The notes beneath the pieces were generated by a model that saw only the letters and a program-made list of their open reading frames with translations, was not told the DNA's origin and did no database searches. A stretch of 20,902 bases of DNA from JBEBSD01 sp040394475 (lineage in GTDB: Bacteria; Bacteroidota; Bacteroidia; Cytophagales; Spirosomataceae): contig JBEBSD010000094.1 of assembly GCA_040394475.1 (NCBI GenBank), positions 1 through 20,902 of the forward strand, given 5' to 3'. A program made the position numbers and the translations under genes. Below are positions 8,665 to 17,926 of this stretch, one piece after another (position 1 is the stretch's first letter; each line of letters starts with the position of its first letter).

Positions 8665-9915
8665 ATGCAAAATTATGATGTAACTGTTATTGGCGCCGGA
8701 CCTTCGGGATCTGTGGCTGCCTCCTGGTTAAAATTACAGGGTTATAAAGTATTGGTGCTGGAGAAAGAAACCTTCCCGCGGTTCCAGATCGGGGAAAGCC
8801 TCCTGCCCTGCTGTATGCAGCACCTGGAGGAAGCCGGGCTCCTAGACACCGTAAAAGCACAGAATTTTCAGGTCAAAACAGGCGCTGCTTTTCTCCGCAA
8901 AGAAAACCTTTGCGAGTTTTTCTTTGATGACCAGTATACCGAAAATGCCTGGACATGGACCTGGCAGGTAAAACGGGCCGATTTTGATCTGGCGCTTATC
9001 ACGGCAGCGGCGGAAAAAGGGGTTGATGTAAAATTCCGGTGTGAAGTCACCCAGGTCCAGGCGGACCGTGACCGGCAGGTGGTGACCTATCAAGACGAAT
9101 CCGGCACGAGCTATTCCGTTACTTCCAGGTTTCTGATCGATGCCAGCGGTTACGGACGGGTGCTTCCGCGTTTGTTCAACCTCAGTCAGCCTTCCAGTTT
9201 CACCGCACGGGGAGCCGTTTTCTCACACCTGGAAGACCTGAACCGGACCGAAAACGCAAGCCGTAATATTTTTGTCCATTCTTTTGACAACAATCGCTCC
9301 TGGATCTGGGTCATTCCCTTTTCCGATGGCAGCACTTCGGTAGGCATCGTGGGCGACCAGGAGTACATTGTCGGAATGGCTGCCGATAACGGTGCAAAAT
9401 ACAAGGAGCTGATCCACACCTTCGAGGACCTGGAAGGCCGGTTTGCCCACTCGACCACCCGCTTCGAACCCAGGAGTATCCTTGGGTATTCAGTCGGCGT
9501 GAAGCAGCTATACGGAGAAGGCTACGTGCTTGCCGGCAACAGCACCGAATTCCTCGACCCCATCTTCTCTTCAGGCGTCACATTTGCCACCGCTTCCGGG
9601 CTGCTCTCCGCGAAGCTCGCCCATCGTCAGCTGAACGGCGAAACCGTAGACTGGAAAAACGAATATGAAGTACCGGTCAGGCAGGGCATTGACGTGTTCC
9701 GGAGCTATGTGACCGGCTGGTATAACGGCGATTTCCAAACCATCCTGTTTACCGAAGGCATCGACCCCCAGTTTAAAAGGCAAATCTGCTCCGTCCTCGC
9801 CGGCTATGTCTGGGACCAAAGCAATCCTTTCGTCAAGAAGCACGACACCATTCTGGGCACCCTCGCCAAAGTGATCCGACTCCGCGACCAGCAGGAAGCG
9901 CTGGGTGAGCTTTAG
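8665..9915 (+). CDS. FAD-dependent halogenase-like / monooxygenase-fold oxidoreductase
   Basis: A 416-residue flavoprotein. It carries GAGPSG (Gly10, Gly12, Gly15) and ETFPRFQIGESLLP, a signature of flavin-dependent halogenases and related reductases. It also has the halogenase-type WxWxIP motif as WIWVIP (about 213-218) and a lysine at about 71 in FQVKTGAAF, where phenol/pyrrole-type halogenases keep the catalytic Lys. These motifs support an FADH2-dependent halogenase acting on an electron-rich ring, although many Bacteroidota members of this family are annotated only as NAD(P)/FAD-dependent oxidoreductases. In this locus it could halogenate or hydroxylate the pigment's aryl head. It lies 70 bp after the CrtI-like gene on the same strand and ends just before a strong hairpin terminator. 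Confidence 0.82.
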   Translation: MQNYDVTVIGAGPSGSVAASWLKLQGYKVLVLEKETFPRFQIGESLLPCCMQHLEEAGLLDTVKAQNFQVKTGAAFLRKENLCEFFFDDQYTENAWTWTWQVKRADFDLALITAAAEKGVDVKFRCEVTQVQADRDRQVVTYQDESGTSYSVTSRFLIDASGYGRVLPRLFNLSQPSSFTARGAVFSHLEDLNRTENASRNIFVHSFDNNRSWIWVIPFSDGSTSVGIVGDQEYIVGMAADNGAKYKELIHTFEDLEGRFAHSTTRFEPRSILGYSVGVKQLYGEGYVLAGNSTEFLDPIFSSGVTFATASGLLSAKLAHRQLNGETVDWKNEYEVPVRQGIDVFRSYVTGWYNGDFQTILFTEGIDPQFKRQICSVLAGYVWDQSNPFVKKHDTILGTLAKVIRLRDQQEALGEL

Positions 9916-9917
9916 CC

Positions 9918-9966
9918 ACTATTGTATAGAAAAGGCGGGGGTTCCCCGCCTTTTCTATACAATAGT
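9918..9966. terminator. Bidirectional intrinsic terminator
   Basis: A perfect 23-bp inverted repeat (arms 9918-9940 and 9944-9966) with a 3-bp GTT loop. The top of the stem is GC-rich (GGCGGGG/CCCCGCC) and the lower stem is A/T-rich, with TTGTTTT following on the plus strand. It lies between the convergent halogenase-like and susD genes and should stop transcription from both sides. Confidence 0.88.
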
Positions 9967-9980
9967 TTGTTTTACAGAGA

Positions 9981-11492
9981 TTAAAAATGGGGTGTCAAAT
10001 CAGCCTCTACGGCCGGTAACGGGTAGTAATCATCCAGTACGGTAAAAGCATTGGACGGCGGGTTCGATGCCGGCGGGAAATAATACGCCTGCGGATTCGC
10101 TTTGATCCGGTTGCCATAGGCCGTAATTACTTCTCTTGCCTGGCCGGTCCGGACGAGATCAAACCAGCGTTTGTTTTCAAAAGCCAGCTCTACCCTTCTT
10201 TCTTTGAAGATAATTTCCCGCAACTCTGCCTGTGCGGTGATGGTGACATCCGCAAGACCGGCGCGGGACCTTATCTGATTGAGCAACGGCAAAGCCTCTC
10301 CCCCTTTTCCCTGCTCATTCAAGGCTTCGGCCAGAAACAGGAGTACTTCCGCGTACCGGTATACCGGCCAGTTCTGACCCGTATTATTGTGTAATGAATG
10401 CTTTCTGGCATACTTTTTAATATACGGATATATTTTATTATTGACCCGCAGGCTTTGGCTGAGGGTCACGTAACCGATGGAAATATCCTTCCGTTTATCG
10501 CCTGCTTCGTAAGCAGCGATCATATCAGGGGTTGGAACGTTATTATTTTCTCCTGATAGGCCCTGCGGGTTGGATGTACCGGTAAGAGGCGCCAGTTCTT
10601 CGGCAAGAATAGGCGTCGGAACAAACTGATAGAAAAAATTCCCGTTCAAACCAGCCGCTCCTTCCAGATACTGCACTTCAAACAGCGATTCTGCATTGTT
10701 TTTATTGCCTGCTGTTTCAGAAAATGCATCGTCGTAATCCGGCATCAGCGAGTATTCCCCGCTGTTGACAATCGTTTTTAACACTGATTCCGCACCTGCC
10801 CAATTTTTCTTTACCATATAAAGGTTTGCCAGTATCATATTGGCGGCACCTGAAGTAGCTCTGCCCTCTCCCTGTTCCGATTTGACAGGAAGCAACGCGA
10901 TAGCCTCCTTAATATCTGTCTCAATTTGACTGTACAAGGCTTCTGTATCTGAAAGCGGCGCAGTGGCCTCGTCCCGGTTGGTAGCCGGAGTCAGATGAAG
11001 AGGCGCCTTTCCGAAGTAGCGGACCAATTCGAAGTAAGCGAACGCTCTCAGGAACAGGGCTTGTCCTTTCAGATTCGCCTTTCTTCCAGCATCAAATTCC
11101 ACATCATCAATACGCGACAAAATTTCATTGGTACGTGCAATGATCTGGTAATCCTGCCGGAATTGCTGCAGGACGTTGTCGTTGGTAGTCACTCCCTTGG
11201 AGACGGGAAGTGCAAAATCCGCGATATTCTCCGTGTTGTCCACGGCTCCGAACAGGATATTTCTCGCATAATACGTATTGTCCGAATGCATTTCGCCCAG
11301 TTTCCAGGCCCGGTCGTTGAAAATCGTACGCAGGGGGACGTAGGCCCCGTTAACAGCTTGCTGAAAATCAGATTCTGTCTTAAAAAATGTAGCCGAGCTC
11401 AACTGCGTCTCCGGTACTACCGTTAAAAATCCATCCCGGCAGCCGGTTATCAATAGACCGAGGATACCGGTAAGTAATAAGTTCTTTTTCAT
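9981..11492 (-). CDS. susD: SusD/RagB family nutrient-binding outer membrane lipoprotein
   Basis: A 503-residue protein with a lipoprotein signal peptide: short basic start, hydrophobic LLLTGILGLLITGC, lipidated Cys at about 18. After it comes the SusD-type opening LTVVPETQLSSATFFKTESDFQQAVNG in outline. TPR-like helices follow (for example FLRAFAYFELVRYFG), and the C-terminal region contains ELAFENKRWFDLVRTG, a common SusD signature. It should sit on the cell surface as the lid that hands ligand to the SusC porin; the ligand cannot be read from the sequence, and no glycoside hydrolase or peptidase gene follows. The start is 34 bp after the susC stop, so it depends on the susC transcript and may be affected by the upstream IS66 insertion. 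Confidence 0.93.
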   Translation of the reverse strand: MKKNLLLTGILGLLITGCRDGFLTVVPETQLSSATFFKTESDFQQAVNGAYVPLRTIFNDRAWKLGEMHSDNTYYARNILFGAVDNTENIADFALPVSKGVTTNDNVLQQFRQDYQIIARTNEILSRIDDVEFDAGRKANLKGQALFLRAFAYFELVRYFGKAPLHLTPATNRDEATAPLSDTEALYSQIETDIKEAIALLPVKSEQGEGRATSGAANMILANLYMVKKNWAGAESVLKTIVNSGEYSLMPDYDDAFSETAGNKNNAESLFEVQYLEGAAGLNGNFFYQFVPTPILAEELAPLTGTSNPQGLSGENNNVPTPDMIAAYEAGDKRKDISIGYVTLSQSLRVNNKIYPYIKKYARKHSLHNNTGQNWPVYRYAEVLLFLAEALNEQGKGGEALPLLNQIRSRAGLADVTITAQAELREIIFKERRVELAFENKRWFDLVRTGQAREVITAYGNRIKANPQAYYFPPASNPPSNAFTVLDDYYPLPAVEADLTPHF

Positions 11493-11526
11493 CCTATAGT
11501 ATTTTTGATCAGATAAATTGTCGCTC

Positions 11527-14500
11527 TCAGAAATTCAGGTTCACGCCCAGTATAAACGAACGGGGCACGGGGTAGTTGGAGAAATCGATTCCCTGGCTCA
11601 GGTTACCACCGTCTCCGTTGCCGGCACCGTTGCCACTTGTTTCGGGGTTATTTCCGCCCCAGTACTTCGTAAATACGTAAACCTGCTGAACAGACCCGTA
11701 AATCCGGGCCGATTGGAAGAACCGGTTTTGGGTCGGAATCGTATAGCCCAGCGTAATGTTCTTAATTGTAAAGAACGAAGCGTCGAATACAAAATGGCTG
11801 CTAGGCCAGTCTCTTTCGAGTCCTGTCAGGGTACCATCACGACCGGCTGTCTGTCCGAATATACCGTTTCCCGCATGGAATACCTCCCAGCTATCTTCGG
11901 TTTTTTGGGCTCGCAGGCGATCATTCGCCTTCCGTACCATATTGAAAACCCCATCCAGGTTAGCCGTACTGTAGAGATGGCGCATCCAAAGTTCATTTCC
12001 CTGTGAACCGGACCCGATGATTTCAAAATCCCAGTTTCTGTATTTAACAGAGTTGGTAATTCCGTACGTAAAATCAGGAAACGGGTTGCCGATAATCGTA
12101 CGGTCATCCTGGTCGCCCCCGTTGGTAATGTCCTTATCGCCGTTCACGTCTTTGTATTTAATACCACCTACAACAGACCGGCCCGCAACTCCCGGAGAAT
12201 CATCGACTTCTTTCTGCGTCATATAGAATCCTTCTTTCACCATTCCATAAAACTGTCCGAACGGCTTCCCTACCTGTGTTATATGAAAGGTTCCGTACAC
12301 ACGGTCAATCCCGTCTGCGAGGGCCATCACTTTATTACGATTGAAAGAGATATTGAAATTGGTATTCCATTTTACGGCTCCTGTCAGGTTTTTGGAGGTG
12401 ATGGAAAATTCATGACCCCAGAATTTAATCTCCCCGATATTATCGGCAAAGGTCCCAAACCCTGATTCCTGGGCAAGCTGTACATTGTACAGCAGATTCG
12501 TGGTGCGCTTGGTATAAAAATCGTAGATAAACTGGATCCGGTCGTTAAATAGTCCGAGGTCCAGCCCCACATCAAACTGCCGTGTGGTCTCCCAGCCCAG
12601 GTTGGTATTGGCCAGTGAGGTAACGGCTGCTCCGGTCGCAATCTGATCTCCAAAGGCTGCGTTAACCGTGTTGTTTACGAGCGCATACGGCGTGTAATTA
12701 CCAATGTTGTTATTACCGATCACGCCGTAGCTGGCCCTTAATTTGGCAAAGGAGACTTTTTCGATGTTGCTCATAAACAGTTCGTCCGACACTACCCAAC
12801 CAACGGATGCCGATGGGAAGGTTCCCCAAAGATTGTTGACGCCAAAGCGGGAAGAACCATCGGCCCGGACAGCCGCAGTGAGCAGGTATTTGCCCTTGTA
12901 ATTATACGTCAAACGGGAAATATAGGAGGCCAGTGACCACTCCTGGATTCCATTATTGGTGCCGCCTCTGCTGAGGTTAAGGGCCCCTTGAATAGTCGGA
13001 AGGCGGTCATCGGCATAAGTGTCTCCCTGAATACGTGCAAACTCCTGGCGAAACCGCTGTTGGGTAAAGCCGGCCAGTAATTCAAAATTATGATCTCCGA
13101 AGCTTTTGGCATACGTGGCCAGGTTCTCATTCAGCCAGCCGATGTTTTCCAGGCTTTGGCGAATCGACACTGCGGTGGTCGGCACCGGGACATTGATTGC
13201 ACTGGTGGCAGTTGAGGGGTTGAAAAAGAAAAATTTAGCCGTGAGATATTCCACGTTAATGGACGAACGGAGAGAAAGTCCCGGAAGGGGGTTATATTGA
13301 ACATAGGCATTGCTTAACAAACTGATATTTTTGGTTTCATTAATCAGTTCATTCGACGCCCGTACCCAGTTAGGGTAATTGAAGATGTTACCGGTACTGC
13401 CCGGGAACGTATTGTAAAGTGTCAGCTCTCCGCTGTCATCCCGGATCGGCATCACCGGCCAGGTATGCAAGGCGTTGAACAGAATCCCCGTGCCCCGGTC
13501 GCCATCCGTACGCGGCGTATTATCATAGACATACTGCGGGGCGATGTTGAAACCGATTTCTACTTTCTTGGATACATTGAAACGGTTATTGACCCGCAAT
13601 GAATACCGTTTGTAATCATTGTTAATAACGACACCCTTCTGATTGAAGATTCCTGCCACTACAGAAGAACTCATATTTTCCTTATGAGAGGTTACCGAAA
13701 GCGTATAACTCTGTATCGGCGCTGTCCTCAAAAGGGCATCGTACCAGTCGTTGTCCTTATCACGGTACTTCGACGGATTGATAAACTCTTCCGGGACCTC
13801 ATCACCGGCATCCTCGTACGATTCCTTTTTAAATTGTGCAAACTCTTCTGCATTCATCATTTCAAGACGTCCTTTCCGCGGCACCTTCTGTATTCCCGCA
13901 TAGGCACTGAAACCCACGGTTGTCTTTCCCGGCTGCGGCATTTTTGTGGTGATCAGCACGACGCCATTTGCCGCACGTGATCCGTACAGAGAAGTGGATG
14001 CGGCATCCTTCAAAATCGATATATCTTCTATCTCGTCAGGATTGACTGCATCTATATTCCCAGTGATCGGGAAACCGTCAATTACATACAGCGGGTCACT
14101 CCCTGCAGAAACTGAAACTTGTCCGCGAATCCGGACACTCATCCCCTGGCCCGGCTTTCCGGTGGCCTGGTTAATCTGTACCCCTGCAAGTCTTCCCTGT
14201 AGTTTCTGGGTAATCTGAGAAACCGGGATATCTTTGAACTCTGTTCCTTTCACTGTTTGAACCGCTCCCGTCACCTCCCGCTTGAGCTGACTACCATAAC
14301 CCACCACTACTACCTCCTCAAGGGCTTTGTTGTCGGTTTGGAGGGCTACCTGCAGCGTAGTCCGGGAACCTACAGCAATTTCCTGGGTAAGAAATCCGAC
14401 AAATGAAAATACCAATGTACTTCCGGCTCCGTCAGGTATTGCAATTGAGAATTCTCCCTGTGTATCGGATGTAGTTCCCTGCTGGGTTCCTTTCAGCATA

Positions 14501-14553
14501 ATACTCACTCCGGGTAACCCTTCGCCATTTTCATCCGCGACTTTTCCCGTGAC
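11527..14553 (-). pseudogene. susC: susC (TonB-linked outer membrane protein), 3' part, disrupted by IS66
   Basis: The main part of a SusC/RagA-family TonB-dependent transporter. A carboxypeptidase-regulatory-like domain starts near 14545 (GKVADENGEGLPGVSIML). It is followed by EEVVVVGYG, the plug domain (QGRLAGVQINQATGKPG, DPLYVIDGFPI, ISILKDAASTSLYGSRAANG) and a long beta barrel ending in the typical aromatic C-terminus (SFILGVNLNF). The longest open stretch from a possible start is 993 residues, from a GTG at 14508. It has no signal peptide, because the first 54 codons were separated by IS66. Upstream, the frame meets a TAA inside the IS end. As it stands this part cannot make an exported receptor. 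The missing 5' part is at 16792-16955. Confidence 0.93.
14546..14553. repeat. Target site duplication of IS66, left copy
   Basis: CCCGTGAC, identical to 16792-16799, directly flanks the left end of the IS. Eight bp is the normal duplication length for the IS66 family. Confidence 0.93.
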
Positions 14554-14569
14554 GTATCCGCCCGATGAA

Positions 14570-16054
14570 CTACGTGTTGTTTAGGATCTGGATATTTTTA
14601 TAGTTGTTCGGGAAAAGCTCTGTTAGCTTTTTATGGTTAATGGTCATGATATTTTCGAGTGTGTACTTGAGCCATTGAAAAGGATTGACGTCATGTTTTT
14701 TGCAGATGGCGAAGAATGAATAGACCATTGCGGCTCTTTGTGCTGCTTGATGCGTTCCGGCAAATAGATAATTCTTTCGGCCGATCGCCACGGGTCTGAT
14801 GGCATTCTCCACCGGATTGTTATCTATGCATAAACTTCCATCGTATAAGTAAGCGCTCAGCGCATCCCAGCGGGCGTATGCGTACAACATGGCTTTCCCG
14901 ATCTGACTTTTGGGGAGTGTGTTTTTGATTTGCTCAAAGATCCATTTGCCGAGCTGGTTGATAACTGGCAATGATTCTTCCAGACGTAGCTCTTTGACCT
15001 TTGCAGTAGTTGAATTTTCTTGCTTGGCTTTTCGCTCGATGATATAGAGCTTTTGAATGAGTGTCAGCGCATATTCCGCACGGACTTTATCATTGTTTAG
15101 CGCCCTCTCAAATTCTCTGCGTGCGTGCGCCCAGCAAGCGAGTCGGGTAATGTCTTTTTGTTTGCCGTACTTCTCGTATACCACATATCCGTCGGTTTGC
15201 AGATAGCCACAGAAGCTATCGAGCATATCTTCTACTCCAGCCGATCCACGCGTGGGCTGGTAGTCAAATAAGGTAATATTGTCCAACGGGCTATGGTACA
15301 CCCAGTACCAGCCTTGGTGGCAAGCCCCCTTTTTGTCACTTTCCAGCACTTTAATCGGTGTTTCATCCACCTGTAAATAGCCTTTGGATTTTATATCGAA
15401 GACTAACAGTTCATAAAGTGGCTGGAGCTTTATGAGCGCTTCTTTTGTCCAGCCTTCGATGGTAGAAGAGGCAATCTGAATGCCTTCCCTGGCAAAGCGT
15501 TGCTTTTGACGATAGAGCGGCATATGATCTAGATATTTATCGGTCAGGATGCAGGCCAGAAGGCCTGCACCCGCGATACCCTTATCGATTACGCGCTCCG
15601 GCAACTGGCCTATAAGTACGCCTTCGCCGCTTTTAGGAACATATTTGTAACGAATGTATCTTTTGATGAAAAACCGGGCTGGAACGCATTCGAGCTCTTC
15701 CGTCACTTCTTTTCCAATGCAAACCATCTCAGAAAGATCACCTTCCGGGTAGATTTCAACTTCTTCTACTGGGAGATGTTCAGGGAGTTTAGCCCGGCCA
15801 GGATGATTTGGGCGCTTGCGGACGTACTCGATCTTTTCTTTTGCCTCTTCCTGCTGCAGTTCCGCTTCTGCTGGTGAGACTTCGAATGGCAAAGTGGTTT
15901 GATTGGGGTCGCCTTCAAAGCGTTCTCTTTTTTGCCCAAACTGCATTCGGCGAAACATTTCCACCTGCGCTTTCAGATAGGCGTTCTCCTCATTCCGTTG
16001 CTTTACAAGGGCAATCAGCTCATTTTTACCCAAGTCTTCCAGCGCTATTTCCAT
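14570..16054 (-). CDS. tnpC: IS66 family transposase TnpC
   Basis: A 494-residue IS66 transposase. The N-terminus (about 1-45) is a coiled-coil segment (ALVKQRNEENAYLKAQVEMF), followed by a Cys-containing segment where the IS66 zinc-finger domain lies (about 110-140). The catalytic DDE residues are visible as Asp ~230 in QVDETPIK, Asp ~288 in QTDGYVVY and Glu ~416 in NPVENAIRP. The C-terminal IS66 motif FFAICKKHDVNPFQWLKYTLE is present in outline. It does the strand cutting and joining for the element. The stop codon lies only 16 bp inside the left IS end. No frameshift or internal stop is seen. Confidence 0.96.
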   Translation of the reverse strand: MEIALEDLGKNELIALVKQRNEENAYLKAQVEMFRRMQFGQKRERFEGDPNQTTLPFEVSPAEAELQQEEAKEKIEYVRKRPNHPGRAKLPEHLPVEEVEIYPEGDLSEMVCIGKEVTEELECVPARFFIKRYIRYKYVPKSGEGVLIGQLPERVIDKGIAGAGLLACILTDKYLDHMPLYRQKQRFAREGIQIASSTIEGWTKEALIKLQPLYELLVFDIKSKGYLQVDETPIKVLESDKKGACHQGWYWVYHSPLDNITLFDYQPTRGSAGVEDMLDSFCGYLQTDGYVVYEKYGKQKDITRLACWAHARREFERALNNDKVRAEYALTLIQKLYIIERKAKQENSTTAKVKELRLEESLPVINQLGKWIFEQIKNTLPKSQIGKAMLYAYARWDALSAYLYDGSLCIDNNPVENAIRPVAIGRKNYLFAGTHQAAQRAAMVYSFFAICKKHDVNPFQWLKYTLENIMTINHKKLTELFPNNYKNIQILNNT

Positions 16055-16101
16055 GTATTAAAAATACGCAAATACAGGCTGCTTTCCAAGAAAATAGACA
16101 C

Positions 16102-16446
16102 TTAAATCACCAGTTGATAGCGTTTATTTTGATGACTTTTCACGACGCGGATCCCCTGCACCATCAGCACCAGATCGCTCCAGCTTAAGCTATTGACCGA
16201 GGCGTCTTTGGGTAAGGGGAAGGTGCCGATTTCCAAGCGCTTGTAATACAGGACGAAGCCTCCGGATTCCCAATGAAGTAGCTTCATGTGGGTTCTCCGC
16301 CGATTCAGAAAAACAAAAACTTCACCTGATGTAGGATTGCGACCTAGCTCATTACTAACCAGACCGCTCAAGCCATCCATATTTTTGCGCATATCACAAT
16401 ACCCCTGATAAAGATAGTAGCGATGCGACGATCCCAGCGAAAACAT
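16102..16446 (-). CDS. tnpB: IS66 accessory protein TnpB
   Basis: A 114-residue IS66 Orf2 protein with the family's recognisable pattern: YLYQGYCDMRKNMDGLSGLV near the start, then GEVFVFLNRRRTHMKLLHWESGGFVLYYKRLE. It is needed for transposition of IS66 elements, but its biochemical role is not settled. Its ATG directly abuts the tnpA stop (TAAATG), which suggests coupled translation. It ends about 50 bp before tnpC. Confidence 0.94.
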   Translation of the reverse strand: MFSLGSSHRYYLYQGYCDMRKNMDGLSGLVSNELGRNPTSGEVFVFLNRRRTHMKLLHWESGGFVLYYKRLEIGTFPLPKDASVNSLSWSDLVLMVQGIRVVKSHQNKRYQLVI

Positions 16447-16722
16447 TTACACCAATCCAATCAGGCCAGAAAGAACCGTCAGGTCTATACTACTGACTTT
16501 GATCACTACACCATTGGGATAGTGGATCTCTACTTGATCGGATCGCATCCGTTTATCTGGTTTCAGAGCTATAAATCCGGAATTGGCTTTCGGCTTGCTC
16601 TGGGCTACCCAGTAACTAAATTTCCCCAAAGTCAGATCCTTTGCTTTACAAAACTGCTGCTGGCTAACGCCACTCGCCCGCCATTCGGCCACTAAATTCA
16701 ACATCTGTTCGCACTTTTCCAT
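16447..16722 (-). CDS. tnpA: IS66 accessory protein TnpA (HTH)
   Basis: A 91-residue small protein at the first position of an IS66 operon. The N-terminal half is a helix-turn-helix like that of IS3/IS66 Orf1 proteins (MLNLVAEWRASGVSQQQFCK, then LGKFSYWVAQSK). The C-terminal half has the IS66 TnpA pattern VEIHYPNGVVIKV. It probably binds the IS ends or DNA near them. The leader between the start and the IS end is 69 bp and must hold the IS promoter. Confidence 0.9.
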   Translation of the reverse strand: MEKCEQMLNLVAEWRASGVSQQQFCKAKDLTLGKFSYWVAQSKPKANSGFIALKPDKRMRSDQVEIHYPNGVVIKVSSIDLTVLSGLIGLV

Positions 16723-16791
16723 TGTAAATTTTTTCGCGAAAGGTCGGAATTGCGCAGATGAAAGGAAAGACGGTGTTTATAGGGTGCTTAC

Positions 16792-16799
16792 CCCGTGAC
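16792..16799. repeat. Target site duplication of IS66, right copy
   Basis: CCCGTGAC next to the right IS end; identical to 14546-14553. Confidence 0.93.
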
Positions 16800-16955
16800 T
16801 GTCCGCTCCGCAATTTTCAGTTGTTCCAATAAACCGGGTAGGTTACCGGCAATTGCGGAGCCTGTGAAGCAGCAAACCGTAGCAAGGTAAAAAGAAGTTA
16901 ATTTCACTAAGTTGGGCAACTGACAAAACAGTTGGCCCGATCTGGGCTTGTTCAT
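16792..16955 (-). pseudogene. susC: susC 5' part (signal peptide and N-terminus), severed by IS66
   Basis: From the ATG at 16955 the minus strand encodes MNKPRSGQLF..., then a hydrophobic signal-peptide stretch (LTSFYLATVCCFTGSAIAG) and NLPGLLEQLKIAERTVTG, running in frame up to the IS66 duplication. This 164-bp piece joined to 14545-11527 gives 3183 bp, exactly 1061 codons including the stop, with the join reading ERTVTG-KVADENGEG, a normal start of a SusC carboxypeptidase-regulatory-like domain. In its present form it can make only a 55-residue peptide ending at the junction TAA. The rebuilt N-terminus is too short to hold an STN signalling domain. The start choice rests on its position just before the signal peptide. 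Confidence 0.87.
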
Positions 16956-17280
16956 AGATTCGTAAAGATTTAAGGTAAGATATAGTAAACGGAAATACAG
17001 TTAGTTTCCCTTTTTGTCTTTTGCAGCACAAAACGGGAGGCAACAACCCATACTATTCTCAATAGCATCAGCTGCCATTATGGATAAGGTAAATAGACAT
17101 TAAAGCATAGACAGACTTACGTTATAGGTGGACTTGACAACGGGATGCACTTATTATACAAGTCGTAGACAGGGGCTACTTTCCTAAACCATGCCCCTTT
17201 ATTATTAAAATATTTATATAAATAACGGTCAAAAAGACGCAATTTATTTGAAAGGTGCTACCTCCTAAACTTACTTCCGG
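16956..17280. other. Gene-free stretch upstream of susC
   Basis: 325 bp between the ECF sigma factor stop and the rebuilt susC start. It should hold the susC promoter, but I find no convincing TAnnTTTG box on the minus strand. A loose inverted repeat (GGGGCTACT ... ATGCCCC, about 17173-17202) is followed on the plus strand by T/A-rich sequence and may be a weak terminator. No remnant of a FecR-type anti-sigma gene is recognisable. Confidence 0.5.
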
Positions 17281-17889
17281 TCAATAGACTACGCTTTGCA
17301 GGAAACGTTTCAACGCTTTTTGCGACTTTGTGAGATGATATTCGACCGCCTTTTCGGATAAGTGGAGATGACGCGCGATTTTATCGTTTTTCCAATTGTG
17401 TAAGTAGCTCAATCTGAAGACATCTCTGGCTTTGGCAGACAGTTCTCCCATCCCCTCTTCCATCAGTTCCAAAATGTTCCGGGTCGTCAGATTGTCCTGC
17501 ATGGTCACCGGCATTTCAGTCATGCCAGCGCAATAGTACAGGTAATTGTTATGGATAACCTGTGCACGCAAATGATCAATCAGGGCGAACTTCACCGCTC
17601 GAAACAGGTAGTGCTCGCAATTTCGGATTTCAAGACTGTCTTTCCGCTCCCATAAATCCAGGAAAATATCCTGAACGAGCTCTTTGGCAATCTCTTTGTC
17701 TTTCAAACGTCTGTAGGCAAACTGAAATAGCTTTTCCCAATAGCTCTCGTACGAATTGATGAAACTTACTTTTTGCTGCTGGTTAACCGAAACCCTGCAC
17801 GCTATACTCTCGGAATCAACGGAATGGTGGGACATAACAGATGAGCTACTCGTTACTATTATAATACCATTAATTACTACAATATACAT
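17281..17889 (-). CDS. ECF-type RNA polymerase sigma-70 factor
   Basis: A sigma factor of the Bacteroidota expansion type. Region 2 is seen as YWEKLFQFAYRRLKDKEIAKELVQDIFLDLWERKDSL and region 4 as AKARDVFRLSYLHNWKNDKIARHLHLSEKAVEYHL, the recognition helix being in the latter part. The reading frame is 202 residues from the ATG at 17889, but the first 18 residues look unlike a sigma factor; the ATG at 17835 (MSHHSVDSES) is the more likely start, giving 184 residues, the usual ECF size. Such factors usually control a neighbouring SusC/SusD pair through a FecR-like anti-sigma factor; no anti-sigma gene is present here. The upstream DNA is the 82-bp G-rich repeat. Confidence 0.9.
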   Translation of the reverse strand: MYIVVINGIIIVTSSSSVMSHHSVDSESIACRVSVNQQQKVSFINSYESYWEKLFQFAYRRLKDKEIAKELVQDIFLDLWERKDSLEIRNCEHYLFRAVKFALIDHLRAQVIHNNYLYYCAGMTEMPVTMQDNLTTRNILELMEEGMGELSAKARDVFRLSYLHNWKNDKIARHLHLSEKAVEYHLTKSQKALKRFLQSVVY

Positions 17890-17926
17890 AAAATCTCAGG
17901 TTGACACAATCCTGTCCTGTACTGTT

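Larger units (their letters stand above)
14554..16791 (-). mobile_element. Complete IS66-family insertion sequence
   Basis: A 2238-bp element with tnpA, tnpB and tnpC in that order on the minus strand. The tnpA-side end, read inward on the minus strand from 16791, begins GTAAGCACCCTATAAAC. The other end, read inward on the plus strand from 14554, begins GTATCCGCCCGATGAAC. These are imperfect terminal inverted repeats (about 15 of the first 22 positions agree, counted by eye) and carry the GTA start usual for IS66. Both ends are bounded by the 8-bp duplication CCCGTGAC. All three genes look intact, so the element may still be active. The insertion splits susC at codon 55; the interrupted host frame reaches a TAA made at the junction (ACG GGG TAA). 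Confidence 0.95.

Noticed and set aside
16843..17046. 67-codon minus-strand open frame starting MLPPVLCC
   Set aside because: It overlaps the severed susC 5' part in another frame; the susC frame has the signal peptide and the exact junction, so this is a shadow.
17136..17163. E. coli-like TTGACA ... TATACA promoter on the plus strand
   Set aside because: Spacing is too short, Bacteroidota do not normally use this consensus, and no plus-strand gene follows.
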